DNA from: Gracilaria caudata
Taxonomy: Eukaryota; Rhodophyta; Florideophyceae; Gracilariales; Gracilariaceae
DNA length: 19,673 nt
Direction of reading: 5' to 3'
Assembly (NCBI GenBank): GCA_030374735.1
Contig: JASCIV010000452.1
Coordinates: 1 to 19,673, forward strand
Shown here: in pieces, positions 7,234 through 15,602 of the stretch
Position numbering within the stretch: position 1 is the first letter of the stretch
Layout of the letters: each line of letters opens with the position of its first letter
Made by a program: the position numbers and the translations under genes
Notes under the pieces: model-generated
Database searches by the model: none
What the model was told of the DNA's origin: nothing
The model's input: the letters and a program-made list of their open reading frames with translations, nothing else

Positions 7234-8480
7234 TCCTGCGCTGGTGGTACGATTTTTCGAATCTGGAAGGTCGTTGGGAGCAAGACTGTCCACGACCGGG
7301 TTTGGATGCGTGGGGTATAGTGTTTTCGATGGGTTGATTAACGCAGTTATTACCCTTACAATTGAGTAACTTTAGATCCATAATAACAATCATGATAGAG
7401 AAGCAACTAGCAGATTCGGTACGATCGGCTACACCACAGCTTCAACAATTTTGACTTAAGCTCATGGAATTCGCAAGGGCGATCCGGGATTCAGTTTTTC
7501 GACTAGAAAGGCATTGACATTTTGGTCTTGGAGAATCAATCATGCTTGACCCGGTTAGGATAAAAACTAGTGGCTCTCTTTAAACGAAGGTTTTCATTCA
7601 TGTCAAGTAAAAAGCATATTCCCGTACGCGAAAAGGAAAACCAGCAATGAATATCCTTATACTCGGGTCAAGAACATCATAAACCTTTTACCCTTGTAGT
7701 CCTTTTAGTCACGTACTTAGCTGACGAGGACCAAGAGTTCTCTTCTCTCGTTCTTTTCTGTTCCAAAAGCCGAAGAATACGGTTTCTGATTAAGAATCCA
7801 TATATATTAAACCTCACGCCCGAAAGAGGAATAACGTTACCGCTCTTTCCACATTAAGATTGAGCACCACGCATTGGTCGGAAGTTTGAGTGTGCGCTGA
7901 CACGGGGTACAACTTTGTACACAAAGACCACCGTAGCGCTTTGTAGTCAAGTCTGTGGCCCATAGAAGCTTGCACGTACAGGGTAAGAGCCTCTAAGAGG
8001 CTTATCGTCAACCTTTAAACCTTTCTAAGCATTAGAAGGGTAAACGAATTGCTGTTCCATAAAACGAAGCCGCTTGATTCTTTTCCAGCTGCCCCTTCAC
8101 GGACACTTCGTACCATTCATTAGAGTCAGGGATTTTTGTTCTTTTCCTTGTCCGATGGCTTAGTGAGATGAAGATGGGAGGAGCGCGGACAATTCGAAAT
8201 GTAGGTGCATGCTTTTTGGCCAGGCTCGATCGCTTCGTTTGTTGAGAAGGAAGACAACTCGTCATCTCCACATGACATCGCGACGCCGATAAACTCATGG
8301 GATCATGGGTTCCTTCCTTAGCCAGATTGAAACTCGCATACCAAATTATAAGCGCGGAGTGTTTCGTAGAGAGGTGTGTTGGAAAAGCGCCGGCCCTTCG
8401 AAGGTATTCAAAATAAGTGCGGAGTACTTTGCATCGGTACAAAGTTTGCTGTCGCATATTGACGCCGTTGTGGTGGCACA
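7234..8480. other. Non-coding spacer between CLC and TatD genes
   Basis: I see no gene I can support in these 1.25 kb. A minus-strand frame with ATG at 8457 runs 141 codons to 8032, but it abuts the TatD start, resembles nothing and has no homology signal I can detect. The left part should be the CLC 3' end and the right part the TatD promoter. A TATA-like ATATATTA lies at 7802-7809, 13 bases before a dyad at 7822-7849. A 15-bp palindrome with seven-base arms lies at 7988-8002. Confidence 0.45.
7822..7849. repeat. Concentric dyad element
   Basis: GAAAGAG (7822-7828) and CTCTTTC (7843-7849) are reverse complements, and the palindrome TAACGTTA (7832-7839) sits exactly at their common centre, with GAA and CCG as unpaired spacers. 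It lies just downstream of an AT-rich TATA-like run. It may be a dimer-binding site; no transcript is evident nearby. Confidence 0.4.
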
Positions 8481-9329
8481 ATGTACCAGGTTCACACTTC
8501 GTGCAACACTATGATGATCGACACACATGCACATCTTGCCGATTCTCAGTTCTCTTCAGATTTGGAAGACGTGGTCAGCCGTGCTCAATCGGCTGGTGTT
8601 CGTCACATAGTCTGCGTTTCAGAATCTCTATCCGACGCGAAGCAAGTTCTCGAAGTAAGCAAGCAGCATGCAGGATTAGTACACCCCGCGCTTGGGCTTC
8701 ACCCAGAACACGTCACATGTTTATCTGAGGCGCAAGTGTTGAACGAGGTGCAAGGGGTCATAGAGCTAATGCAAGCGTCAGTCGTGGCAATCGGAGAAGT
8801 GGGTCTTGACTTCTCCCCGCGTGTTTTATCGCAGGCCGCGGACCCGGAGCAAGCAAAACGCCAACAACGCAGCGTGTTTGGGAAATTCTTGCAGTTGGCT
8901 CAAGAAACTGGTCTGCCGCTAACAATACATAGTCGTAGCGCAGGCCATTACGCTTTGACCCAGGTGTGTGAGGCGAACGCAGAAACACCTCTTACAGCGA
9001 TAATGCATGCTTTCGACGGTCGCGCCATACACACCGTGAACGCCTTGAAAGAGATGCCAGAACGGCTCTATTTCTCCATTCCCCCGAGCATAGTTCGATC
9101 GAATTCAAAGGTGAAGCTTGTCCGTCAGTTACCTATAGAGCGGTTGCTTCTTGAAAGCGACGCTCCTGCGCTTGCTGCCGTCGCCCAGCAGAGGAATGAG
9201 CCGGCGGAAATGGTGAAGGTAGTGGACATGATTGCAGGGGTTACGGGTCAACGAGCTGATAACATTCTTCAACAGCTTTGGCACAATAGTTTGCAGGTTT
9301 TCCCACAATTCGAAGCGACAACCTCGTGA
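8481..9329 (+). CDS. TATDN3: TatD-family metal-dependent hydrolase (TATDN3-like)
   Basis: This 282-residue TIM-barrel protein belongs to the TatD DNase family and most resembles the eukaryotic TATDN3 branch. Family members are two-metal phosphodiesterases with reported DNase activity; the cellular role of TATDN3 is poorly known. Metal ligands are visible in family order: IDTHAHL with H16 and H18, GEVGLDF with E106, TIHSRSAG with H150, MHAFDG with H176 and ESDAPAL with D227. Strings typical of TATDN3 are FSSDLEDV, VSESLSDA, ALGLHPE, FSIPPSIVRS and RNEPAEM. The ATG at 8481 gives a ten-residue leader, but MMIDTHAHL at 8511/8514 starts where the fold starts, so the real start may be there. No targeting peptide is clear. 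It converges with the lipid-kinase gene at 27 bp. Confidence 0.93.
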   Translation: MYQVHTSCNTMMIDTHAHLADSQFSSDLEDVVSRAQSAGVRHIVCVSESLSDAKQVLEVSKQHAGLVHPALGLHPEHVTCLSEAQVLNEVQGVIELMQASVVAIGEVGLDFSPRVLSQAADPEQAKRQQRSVFGKFLQLAQETGLPLTIHSRSAGHYALTQVCEANAETPLTAIMHAFDGRAIHTVNALKEMPERLYFSIPPSIVRSNSKVKLVRQLPIERLLLESDAPALAAVAQQRNEPAEMVKVVDMIAGVTGQRADNILQQLWHNSLQVFPQFEATTS

Positions 9330-9356
9330 ACTCTTTTGAGAGCGAGATGGAGTTTA
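9330..9356. terminator. 27-bp gap between convergent stop codons
   Basis: The TatD and lipid-kinase stop codons face each other with only 27 bp between them. Neither an AATAAA nor a T-rich tract fits in this gap, so the 3' ends of both messages must extend into the opposite gene and overlap in antisense. Confidence 0.5.
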
Positions 9357-10650
9357 TCATAGAACAGGTTCAGACCCCGAAAATGAGTCTAGAATGCGCA
9401 ACTTGCCGTCTTCAGGGGCAATTTCAAACACGAAAGGCTTAACGGGCACAGACTCACCATCGACTGTGAGAAACCTACCGTCAAGTTGCTCAATAACCAT
9501 CTTGCGCGCCTTAAAGTACCAGCACTGTTTTGTGAACTGCAAAAAGGACCCGTCATCGCTTGATAAGAGTACCTTGAGCATATCCATTCGAGAAATATCT
9601 CCTCTAACAACAAGGAGATCAAAAACGCCGGTTTCCGTGGGATTAGCATGTGGAGTGACCATAAATCCCTCACCAATTAAAGCAGAATTCCATGCCACTA
9701 ACATCATGAACGAGCCTTCCATGACGTAGTTGCCATCGTCATCTTTTTCGAGGCCGTCCCGAATAGATAATGTGGCATACTCCTTGTTCGAGCTTCTCGC
9801 GCCCTCTATTTTCGCCCAGGTTTGCTCGTTCTTTTCATGGTGGACTTGAACAACGATTCTGCCATGCACTGCGCGGCGTTTGACTATATGTACCAAGGCT
9901 CCTAGCTCTAATCTGATGTCACCCATCCATCTGAGATTCTCAGTGCCCTGATCGACCTCAGCAGCAAAGCCCCACTGAATGCCTCCCACAGACACAAGCG
10001 GCGGTTGCTGATGGTCAAGCTGATGGTACTGCATAAGCGCTAGCGGTGCGGCGTTGTTCTCCCGCAGAGAATGCACAATGTTGAGAGCGCCATGTGTGGG
10101 GGGACAAAATGCCCATGCTCTCTGCAATCGCGTTGCCAGTGCCGTTGGGCACCACAGCTACAGGTGGCACCGCGCTCCAATCGACGGGCGTGTCTGCGTT
10201 GGCGCACGCGGAGAGAACGGCAAGAACGAGCTCTTGCAGAGTACCATCACCGCCAACAGCCGCTACCGCTGCGTATTGCTTCAAGCCGTGGTAACCATAT
10301 TCGGCAATAATGGCGTGTACATGTCCCTTCCTCTCCGTGTGTCGCACGGAAACGCGCACAGAGGCTTCACTTAGGACATCGGTCACGGTTTGCAGCAAGT
10401 GGGACAGCTCCTTCTCCGAGGCATTGCCTGCGCGCGGATTGACTACGAGCAACACCTCACGCTGAACAAGTTCAGGAACTGAGAACTGCTGCGACTCGCA
10501 TTGATGTCTTTTCAGACGACGCGGGTTGGCTGGCTGGCAAAACGCGCCCGCGAGCGGCTTATAATACGCAATACGCCCATCGGCCACGCCAGACACGAGA
10601 CGCATGGGCACTGGCGGTGCGTGCAAGCGCTCATTGTGCTCACCATCCAT
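9357..10650 (-). CDS. SPHK: Sphingosine/lipid kinase, frame broken at a homopolymer
   Basis: The gene encodes an ATP-dependent lipid kinase of the diacylglycerol-kinase catalytic family, closest to sphingosine (long-chain base) kinases. Starting at the ATG at 10650, the N-terminal frame has VNPRAG, AVGGDGTLQELV (nucleotide binding) and VPNGTGNAIAESMGI. The frame then runs off into unrelated sequence. The next frame carries THGALNIVHSL, GGIQWGFAAEVDQ, LRWMGDIRLELGAL and FLTVDGE, the usual C-terminal half. The switch falls at six C's in the coding strand (10098-10103). One base fewer there would give about 430 residues in one frame. The C-terminal frame has no ATG until its 32nd residue, so it is not a separate gene. 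The N-terminal frame stays open to an ATG at 11085, inside the lipase gene, but that extension is low-complexity Arg/Ala and I reject it. Sequencing error, allele-specific null or frameshifting are all possible; error is likeliest. Confidence 0.85.
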
Positions 10651-11083
10651 GTCGCGGAAAGCGCATGTCCGAGACGACGATGACAACAATTTCGATTCCG
10701 CCAGCGCGGCGCGATCCGTTACCGTCGGCACGTCAAATCGGCGCACTCCGCGCCCACGCGCTTCGTGTTCGGGCCGTGCGGGTGGGACGTGATATGGCAG
10801 CGACAACGCTGTCCGTCCTCCTGCCATGCGCTCGCGCGCATGGCGCATAGCGGGCGATATCGTCGATGACACAGCGCGGAGCACGCGTCCAATCAGAGCG
10901 CGAGTCGCGCGAAGGGCGCATGGCGCCGTGACGTGCGCGCCGCTATCTCGCGCACGCAGGTGGGCAGGTGCGCAGCAAAGGTGCGTTGAGAAACTTTGCG
11001 CCCGGTGGAGTCCGTCTGCCTTCCCAGTGGCGCGCCCTTTCGCACGCAAACCTGTCGCATTCCGCAAGTCGGCGGCGCGTATC
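10651..11083. promoter_or_regulatory. Bidirectional promoter of lipid kinase and lipase
   Basis: The region between the chosen start codons is GC-rich and CpG-dense. It contains CCAATCAG with CCAAT at 10889-10893, the NF-Y type, and TGACGTG at 10929-10935, a bZIP-type core. Both coding frames stay open through part of it (kinase to 11085, lipase to 10826) and so overlap head to head by 260 bp. The extra residues are Arg/Ala/Ser-rich with no family similarity, and the promoter motifs sit inside, so I read it as promoter and leader sequence. Confidence 0.6.
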
Positions 11084-13786
11084 ATGAGGCGCTACGCGCC
11101 GCACCACACCACCGTGCAGTCGTGGTCAGCGCCCAATCTCACCCCCTCGCCGCGGCAGCGCGCGCTCACTCATCTTTCCAGTCTGCGCACCGCGCTGCGT
11201 CAACTGTTCGCCACGCCGCGTTCGCCGTCGCCGCGTCCCGAGGCACAGGCGCACACCTCCGTCGATGATGTGTATGCCGAGGCGCGTCTTGCCGCGCTGC
11301 ACCGCTGGCTTGATATTCGTCCGCCCTTGTCACAGCCGGCGCGCAACGCGCTCCGGAGCCTCATGCGTCCTGAAGCCGTTATCGTGCGCAGTGGCCAGCA
11401 GCACACCTACTGCAGGGTATGCTACGAGAGTCTCTCGCGCTCGCGCGTCGATGAGATGAGTCCCACGCGCTCGTCATGGATCCTTGACGGTGATATGTGG
11501 CAGCTGTTGGCTATGATGCTCTTCTGGGTTCTCTACGTGCTCATTGCGCTCGTGCGTTGGCTGCGACGCATGCACGCGAAGCATCAGCGAAAGCTAACAT
11601 TTCACAAACAGAAGTTGTATCATACCAACAAGCTTCACACCGCTCCCAATTACTCCGCCTGGCATTCTGCTGCCGACGAGCTGGACATGATGGAGGGCAG
11701 GTCAGAATGGAAGAACAACGCTCAGTATTCTGAGGAAAATCTGTGTGACACTTGCAACCAACTGTGGAGCAGTCGCGCTAACGTTCGCGAACGAGCTGTC
11801 GTTAATAGACACGCAAATCACAGCATTAACAGCGTGTGCGACACCAAAATGATTGCGGGAAAGCTTCAAGAACTCGCCGTTCTGTTTAACCAAGGCGACG
11901 TGCGGGGCTTAGCATTTGCATTGCGTGCTGGTATGGTTCGTAACCTCGCCGGAATGTGCCATCCCGAAATGCATGCTCATTCGCGCGTCGGTACCAAACT
12001 TATTGTCGAAGACTATGTCAATGTCGTATCGTTCCTCATAGCATATATTGCCGAATCAGAACCACTGCAACGCCCCACACCGTTCGCCAGCGCTTCCGCG
12101 TCGCCTGTCGTTACTCAGCTCCCGAAGGAACCCTCAAATATTGTAGACAAGCTTGTCCTTGGTCGTGGCCCTTATAGCCCACCAATGTCTGCTACACGCG
12201 AAGATGTATCACAAACTTCAAGTGGCGCTAAAGAAAAGCTGTTGTCAACCGACGAAAAACTAACATTTCTTAACGAAGCGCGCCACGCGTATGGCCGTAC
12301 CGCTCTTATGCTTTCCGGTGGGGCCATCATGGGCATTCATCACATCGGCGTGGTAAAAGCGTTGTTTGAGCAAGGGTTGCTGCCCAAAGTAGTATGTGGC
12401 ACATCTGCAGGTGCATGTGCCGCCTCTATCGTGGCCGTTTTTGACGACAAAGAATTGGAAGATATTCTCAAGAGCGACGCCCTCGTCAATCCATTTACTG
12501 GACAAACCTTCAGTTTCAAGTACTTTGATGATCATGTGAGCTGGATCAGAAGAATCCGGCGCTTTATGGGCAAGGGCTCTATTCAGGATGTGAAGATGTT
12601 GCAGGACTGTCTGCGCAAAACATTTGGTGACGTAACATTTGAGGAGGCGTATAACAAAACGCACCGTATCCTCAACATCACGCTTTGTTCTTCACGAAGC
12701 TATTCAGACCCACCGATTTTGTTGAACTACCTGACCGCTCCGCATGTGCTGATATGGTCGGCAGCATCAGCGTCTTCCGCGTTGCCCGTGGTATTCGCTC
12801 CTGTAGGGCTTTTCGCGAAGGACGCGAGCGGACGACTGGTTCCCTACCACGCTGACGGAACACGTTGGATCGATGGGTCGATCACGTCAGATATCCCATT
12901 AGCCAGAATTGGGGAATTGTTCAATGTGAACCATTTCATTGTGTCGCAAACCAACCCGCATATTGTAGCACGTGGAATGTCAATAATGCAGACTCGCCTC
13001 GCGCTACTAGTGAAATCGGAGCTGCAGTTCCGCTATTGGCAAGCGCTACAAATGGGATGGGTTCCAAGATTCATGTCGACAATCTTTCCTCACTTCATGC
13101 AGCCCTATGCTGGTGACGTGACGATCATGCCGGATGTGAGACTATTTGACCTGAGGGGATTGTTGAGAAACCCAAGCACAGAGACAGTGAGGGACTACGT
13201 TCGAAGGGGGGAGATGCAAACGTTTCCGTTTGTGGATCGGATCCGTTTGCATTGCTTGATAGAACGGACGCTAGACAAGTCGGTGGAGGTGGTGGCTACT
13301 TTGGCGCGTGGGGATGATGCGGATGGGACGCATGCTCGTGGGATGAGACGTGGGTTGTTTGGACGGGTGCCGTCCTGGCTATGGTTTGACACGCGTTCGA
13401 TTCTGGCCACGGGAGGCATGTCTGCAGTTGCGAATCGGTTGGGCGCTCGAAAGGGTGAAGAAGGCGACAGGGTGAGCGGCAGTGGCGGGGGTGGCAGTGC
13501 AGCGAGGCCCAGCGAGAAGAGCGAGGCGGACGTTGAGAAGATTGACAAGGACGCCATGAAGGAGATGGCAGAGAGGAGCGCGAAACGGAGGAAGGCAGCC
13601 GAAGAAAAAGTAACAGGAAAAGACGTGGGGAGCGTGGATGAGTTGGACCGAATCTTGGCGGAGGTCTCGAGAGAGCAGGAGGAGGAGGAGGAGGAGTTGG
13701 TGCAGACGCCGCAACTCGGCTCGGGGGTCGGCGGGTCCAGCGGCGAGAGCGAGGAGTCGTTCGAGCCAACAAGAGAAATGTGCTGA
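11084..13786 (+). CDS. SDP1: SDP1-like patatin-domain triacylglycerol lipase
   Basis: This is a lipid-droplet triacylglycerol lipase of the plant SDP1 / yeast TGL3-4-5 group, which starts storage-oil breakdown. From the ATG at 11084 it has 900 residues; an in-frame ATG at 10826 would add 86 low-complexity Arg-rich residues. A hydrophobic segment at about 138-160 (MWQLLAMMLFWVLYVLIALV) may anchor it. A DUF3336 region begins near 190 (YSAWHSAADELD, W193) and includes RAGMVRNLAGMCHPEMH. The patatin domain starts at about 403 (YGRTALMLSGGAIMG, oxyanion Gly-Gly 412-413), has the nucleophile elbow GTSAG with S441, and has the DGS catalytic aspartate D597. LNYLTAPHVLIWSAASASSALP and LFNVNHFIVSQTNPH are nearly family-invariant. 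The last 140 residues form a charged, probably disordered or coiled tail with a Gly-Ser run and an E-rich block. The dyad S441/D597 is intact, so activity is expected. Confidence 0.94.
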   Translation: MRRYAPHHTTVQSWSAPNLTPSPRQRALTHLSSLRTALRQLFATPRSPSPRPEAQAHTSVDDVYAEARLAALHRWLDIRPPLSQPARNALRSLMRPEAVIVRSGQQHTYCRVCYESLSRSRVDEMSPTRSSWILDGDMWQLLAMMLFWVLYVLIALVRWLRRMHAKHQRKLTFHKQKLYHTNKLHTAPNYSAWHSAADELDMMEGRSEWKNNAQYSEENLCDTCNQLWSSRANVRERAVVNRHANHSINSVCDTKMIAGKLQELAVLFNQGDVRGLAFALRAGMVRNLAGMCHPEMHAHSRVGTKLIVEDYVNVVSFLIAYIAESEPLQRPTPFASASASPVVTQLPKEPSNIVDKLVLGRGPYSPPMSATREDVSQTSSGAKEKLLSTDEKLTFLNEARHAYGRTALMLSGGAIMGIHHIGVVKALFEQGLLPKVVCGTSAGACAASIVAVFDDKELEDILKSDALVNPFTGQTFSFKYFDDHVSWIRRIRRFMGKGSIQDVKMLQDCLRKTFGDVTFEEAYNKTHRILNITLCSSRSYSDPPILLNYLTAPHVLIWSAASASSALPVVFAPVGLFAKDASGRLVPYHADGTRWIDGSITSDIPLARIGELFNVNHFIVSQTNPHIVARGMSIMQTRLALLVKSELQFRYWQALQMGWVPRFMSTIFPHFMQPYAGDVTIMPDVRLFDLRGLLRNPSTETVRDYVRRGEMQTFPFVDRIRLHCLIERTLDKSVEVVATLARGDDADGTHARGMRRGLFGRVPSWLWFDTRSILATGGMSAVANRLGARKGEEGDRVSGSGGGGSAARPSEKSEADVEKIDKDAMKEMAERSAKRRKAAEEKVTGKDVGSVDELDRILAEVSREQEEEEEELVQTPQLGSGVGGSSGESEESFEPTREMC

Positions 13787-14353
13787 GAAGTGTTGAGTTG
13801 GGGGTGATCGTGATGAGGTAGGAAGCTCTACGGGACGTGACGATGACAGCGCGGGGGCATGCACGGCTGACGCGCTATCAGTGGCTTGGCGCCTGACATC
13901 TCGCGACATGGCTTGCATCGGTGGCGACGTGCGGCGCGCGCGCACGCACGCACGTGCTGCATCGGTTACAGCGCGCTCACGCGCGTTGGTGGCGGGCGCG
14001 GAGAAACCGCGCGCCACGCAGCCGCCAATCGTCGCGCCTCGCTCGCTCTGCTAGGGTGACGCCGCACTCTCGTAACGAGATGTTGGCATGTCGGTGGCGC
14101 CAGAACCAATGGCGGCCGCGCGCTGTGTCGGCGCGAGACATTGTGCTTGCACTTGTCTCAGCGCTCTGGGAGCGCTCGAGTGTGTGAGCGAAAGCCCGGA
14201 TCCACCCGTTGATTCACTCGCGTCTGCATAAAGCGCCACCGCCGCCTTCCACCCGCGTCGCTTGCGCGCTGTGCCGTTTGTCGCCTCACTCAGCCCGTAA
14301 CCGTCGCCTGCAGCGCCGTCGCTCGCACCACGTAGAGCGGCTTCGTTCGCGGC
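13787..14353 (+). promoter_or_regulatory. CpG-dense spacer with two CCAAT boxes
   Basis: After the lipase stop the sequence becomes very GC- and CpG-rich. It contains CCAAT at 14025-14029 and again at 14106-14110 (CCAATGG), a TGACG at 14057-14061, and a TATA-like GCATAAAG around 14227-14234, followed by a C/T-rich leader up to the ATG at 14354. This is the same style as the other upstream regions in the window, which supports a plus-strand gene beginning just after it. The long minus-strand frames here, at 13379-14017 and 14051-14608, look like by-products of high GC. Confidence 0.45.
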
Positions 14354-14620
14354 ATGTGTCGTGCCGTGGGTATGTCTTCGTCGTTTGTCGCTCATCCCAT
14401 GTCTTCCGGCTGTGTGCCGCGTCGCGCCCATACCATGCCGCCTTCGTCGAAGCGTCCGGTCAAACGGCTTGCTACTATTCGTCATAACTTGTCCGCGCTT
14501 TCGCTGAGGATTGCCAAGCGATTGGCGCCTTCCTCGCCGTCGACGCGAGAGATTCTGTACAGCTACAAAATTCTCAACATCTACTTCACGCAGCAGAGCT
14601 CGTATCAACCGGCTCCATAG
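14354..14620 (+). CDS. Possible small basic protein of 88 residues
   Basis: I do not recognise this protein. It starts at ATG 14354 (a second ATG at 14372 gives 82 residues) and ends at TAG 14618-14620. Only about 7 of 88 codons end in A, and the second half uses tac, aac, atc, ttc, cag and agc in the way neighbouring genes do, which suggests real coding. The middle is strongly basic (RPVKRLATIRHNLSALSLRIAKRL), possibly an amphipathic helix, and the end is Tyr-rich (ILYSYKILNIYFTQQSSYQP). There is no signal peptide or hydrophobic segment. It sits behind a CCAAT-bearing GC-rich region, and the sequence turns T-rich directly after the stop, like a 3' UTR. It may also be the first exon of a longer gene, though I found no convincing continuation. 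Confidence 0.4.
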   Translation: MCRAVGMSSSFVAHPMSSGCVPRRAHTMPPSSKRPVKRLATIRHNLSALSLRIAKRLAPSSPSTREILYSYKILNIYFTQQSSYQPAP

Positions 14621-14735
14621 AGCTTGTCGCCGTCGTTGTGTTGTTTAATAGTCAGCTTTACACTTGTTTTGTTCGTTTCTCAGCAATCATATGTCGTACA
14701 GCTCTACTGCTTGTCGAAAGCAAATCGTTTGGAAA

Positions 14736-14749
14736 CCCCCCCCCCCCCC
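14736..14749 (+). repeat. Homopolymer of 14 C
   Basis: Fourteen C's follow GGAAA and precede GTGC. It lies in a T-rich stretch that is probably the 3' untranslated region of the small 88-residue gene. Runs this long are unstable and hard to sequence, so the count may be wrong. Confidence 0.8.
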
Positions 14750-15382
14750 GTGCTTGGTGCCTGTTCTGCCGCTTTCGCCTTCTTTGCTCTCTTCTTCACA
14801 GTCTCCGTCGACGATTCGATTCTTGCATATTCAGCGTCGTCGTCGTGTTGTTGTCTTCCGTTTTGTTCACGTCGTATCGCGGACTGCCAACCGGTGTATC
14901 AGCAAATGTACTGTGTGTACACTTTCGAATCCACGTCTCAGTCGCATACAGTGCATTTGTTGCATCAACCTTGTTGGATAAACGCCTACGGTTAAACTCT
15001 TCAGGCGCATGTCTACCGCACCTCCTCCAATAGTATAGACGTTTGTGAACAGCGTCCTCCTCTGCGCTCATATCATCTTGGTTTCAGCTCCCGTCATCAA
15101 TCTCCTTAATTTGTTCGCGTCGCACGTGTGCTTGTGTTGCCTCATCTTCCACAGCGCCAGAAGTGCTCGGGCGCTGCAGCCGTTTAATCTGTTTTCATGA
15201 CTGCAACACATGGTGTTTAACTTGCGGTGCGTGCATGTGTAGGGTTACACTGTACGTTGGCAAGTTGCTCCATTGTTAGCCCTCTTACTGCACTCCTCCA
15301 CTCTTTGTTATGGAGCTCAAACGCCTGTTCCCAATTCTTGACCTAGTAATTTGTAAACCTACATTCCAGAAGGGCTGATATG

Positions 15383-15411
15383 TGTGAGCAGTCGCTCACA
15401 CTGAGCGTTTT
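15383..15411 (+). terminator. Hairpin followed by T5
   Basis: TGTGAGC (15383-15389) and GCTCACA (15394-15400) form a perfect seven-pair stem with an AGTC loop, and five T's follow at 15407-15411. In a eukaryote T runs can stop RNA polymerase III, so this could be the 3' end of a small RNA, but I see no A and B boxes upstream. It may be chance. Confidence 0.2.
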
Positions 15412-15535
15412 TAGCTAGGCAGAGATGCCTGTCTTTCTTTCCCGTCTATCTCCAAAAGATTCTACGTGCAAGGTACACGTCTCAAAGTTGACGAAGCTTG
15501 CACACTGAAGCATGTTACGAAAGAGCGGACTGTTG

Positions 15536-15602
15536 ACAGGTGGATCTGTCAAATCAAAGAGGTAGGCGAGCTTCCATCGGATCACAGGTCGATCTGTTAA
15601 AT
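15536..15602. repeat. Two 19-base imperfect direct repeats, 48 bp apart
   Basis: Positions 15536-15554 and 15584-15602 share the pattern ACAGGT-S-GATCTGT-Y-AAAT and match at 17 of 19 bases. Each copy is itself a partial dyad, with ACAG and CTGT at its ends. They may be paired binding sites; no gene is adjacent. Confidence 0.5.

Noticed and set aside
7988..8002. 15-bp palindrome AGCCTCT-A-AGAGGCT
   Set aside because: Seven-base arms are expected about once in a window of this size by chance.
8032..8457. 141-codon minus-strand frame before the TatD gene
   Set aside because: Resembles no known protein and occupies the TatD promoter; length is within what a chance frame can reach. A transcript would change this.
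9357..10127. Lipid-kinase C-terminal half as a separate gene
   Set aside because: Opens with TTG, first ATG lies inside the conserved domain, and it continues the upstream half after a one-base shift.
10651..11085. N-terminal extension of the lipid kinase to the ATG at 11085
   Set aside because: Low-complexity Arg/Ala sequence overlapping the lipase frame and promoter motifs; family similarity starts later.
13811..13869. C/D-box snoRNA-like arrangement (GTGATGA then CTGA)
   Set aside because: Short boxes at this spacing occur by chance; no terminal stem and no guide match could be shown.
13379..14017. 212-codon minus-strand frame
   Set aside because: Antisense to the lipase tail in GC-rich DNA; low-complexity Arg/Ser/Leu/Pro product.
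14051..14608. 185-codon minus-strand frame
   Set aside because: Opens with TTG, antisense to the better-supported 88-residue frame, Arg/Ala-rich composition typical of CpG-dense DNA.
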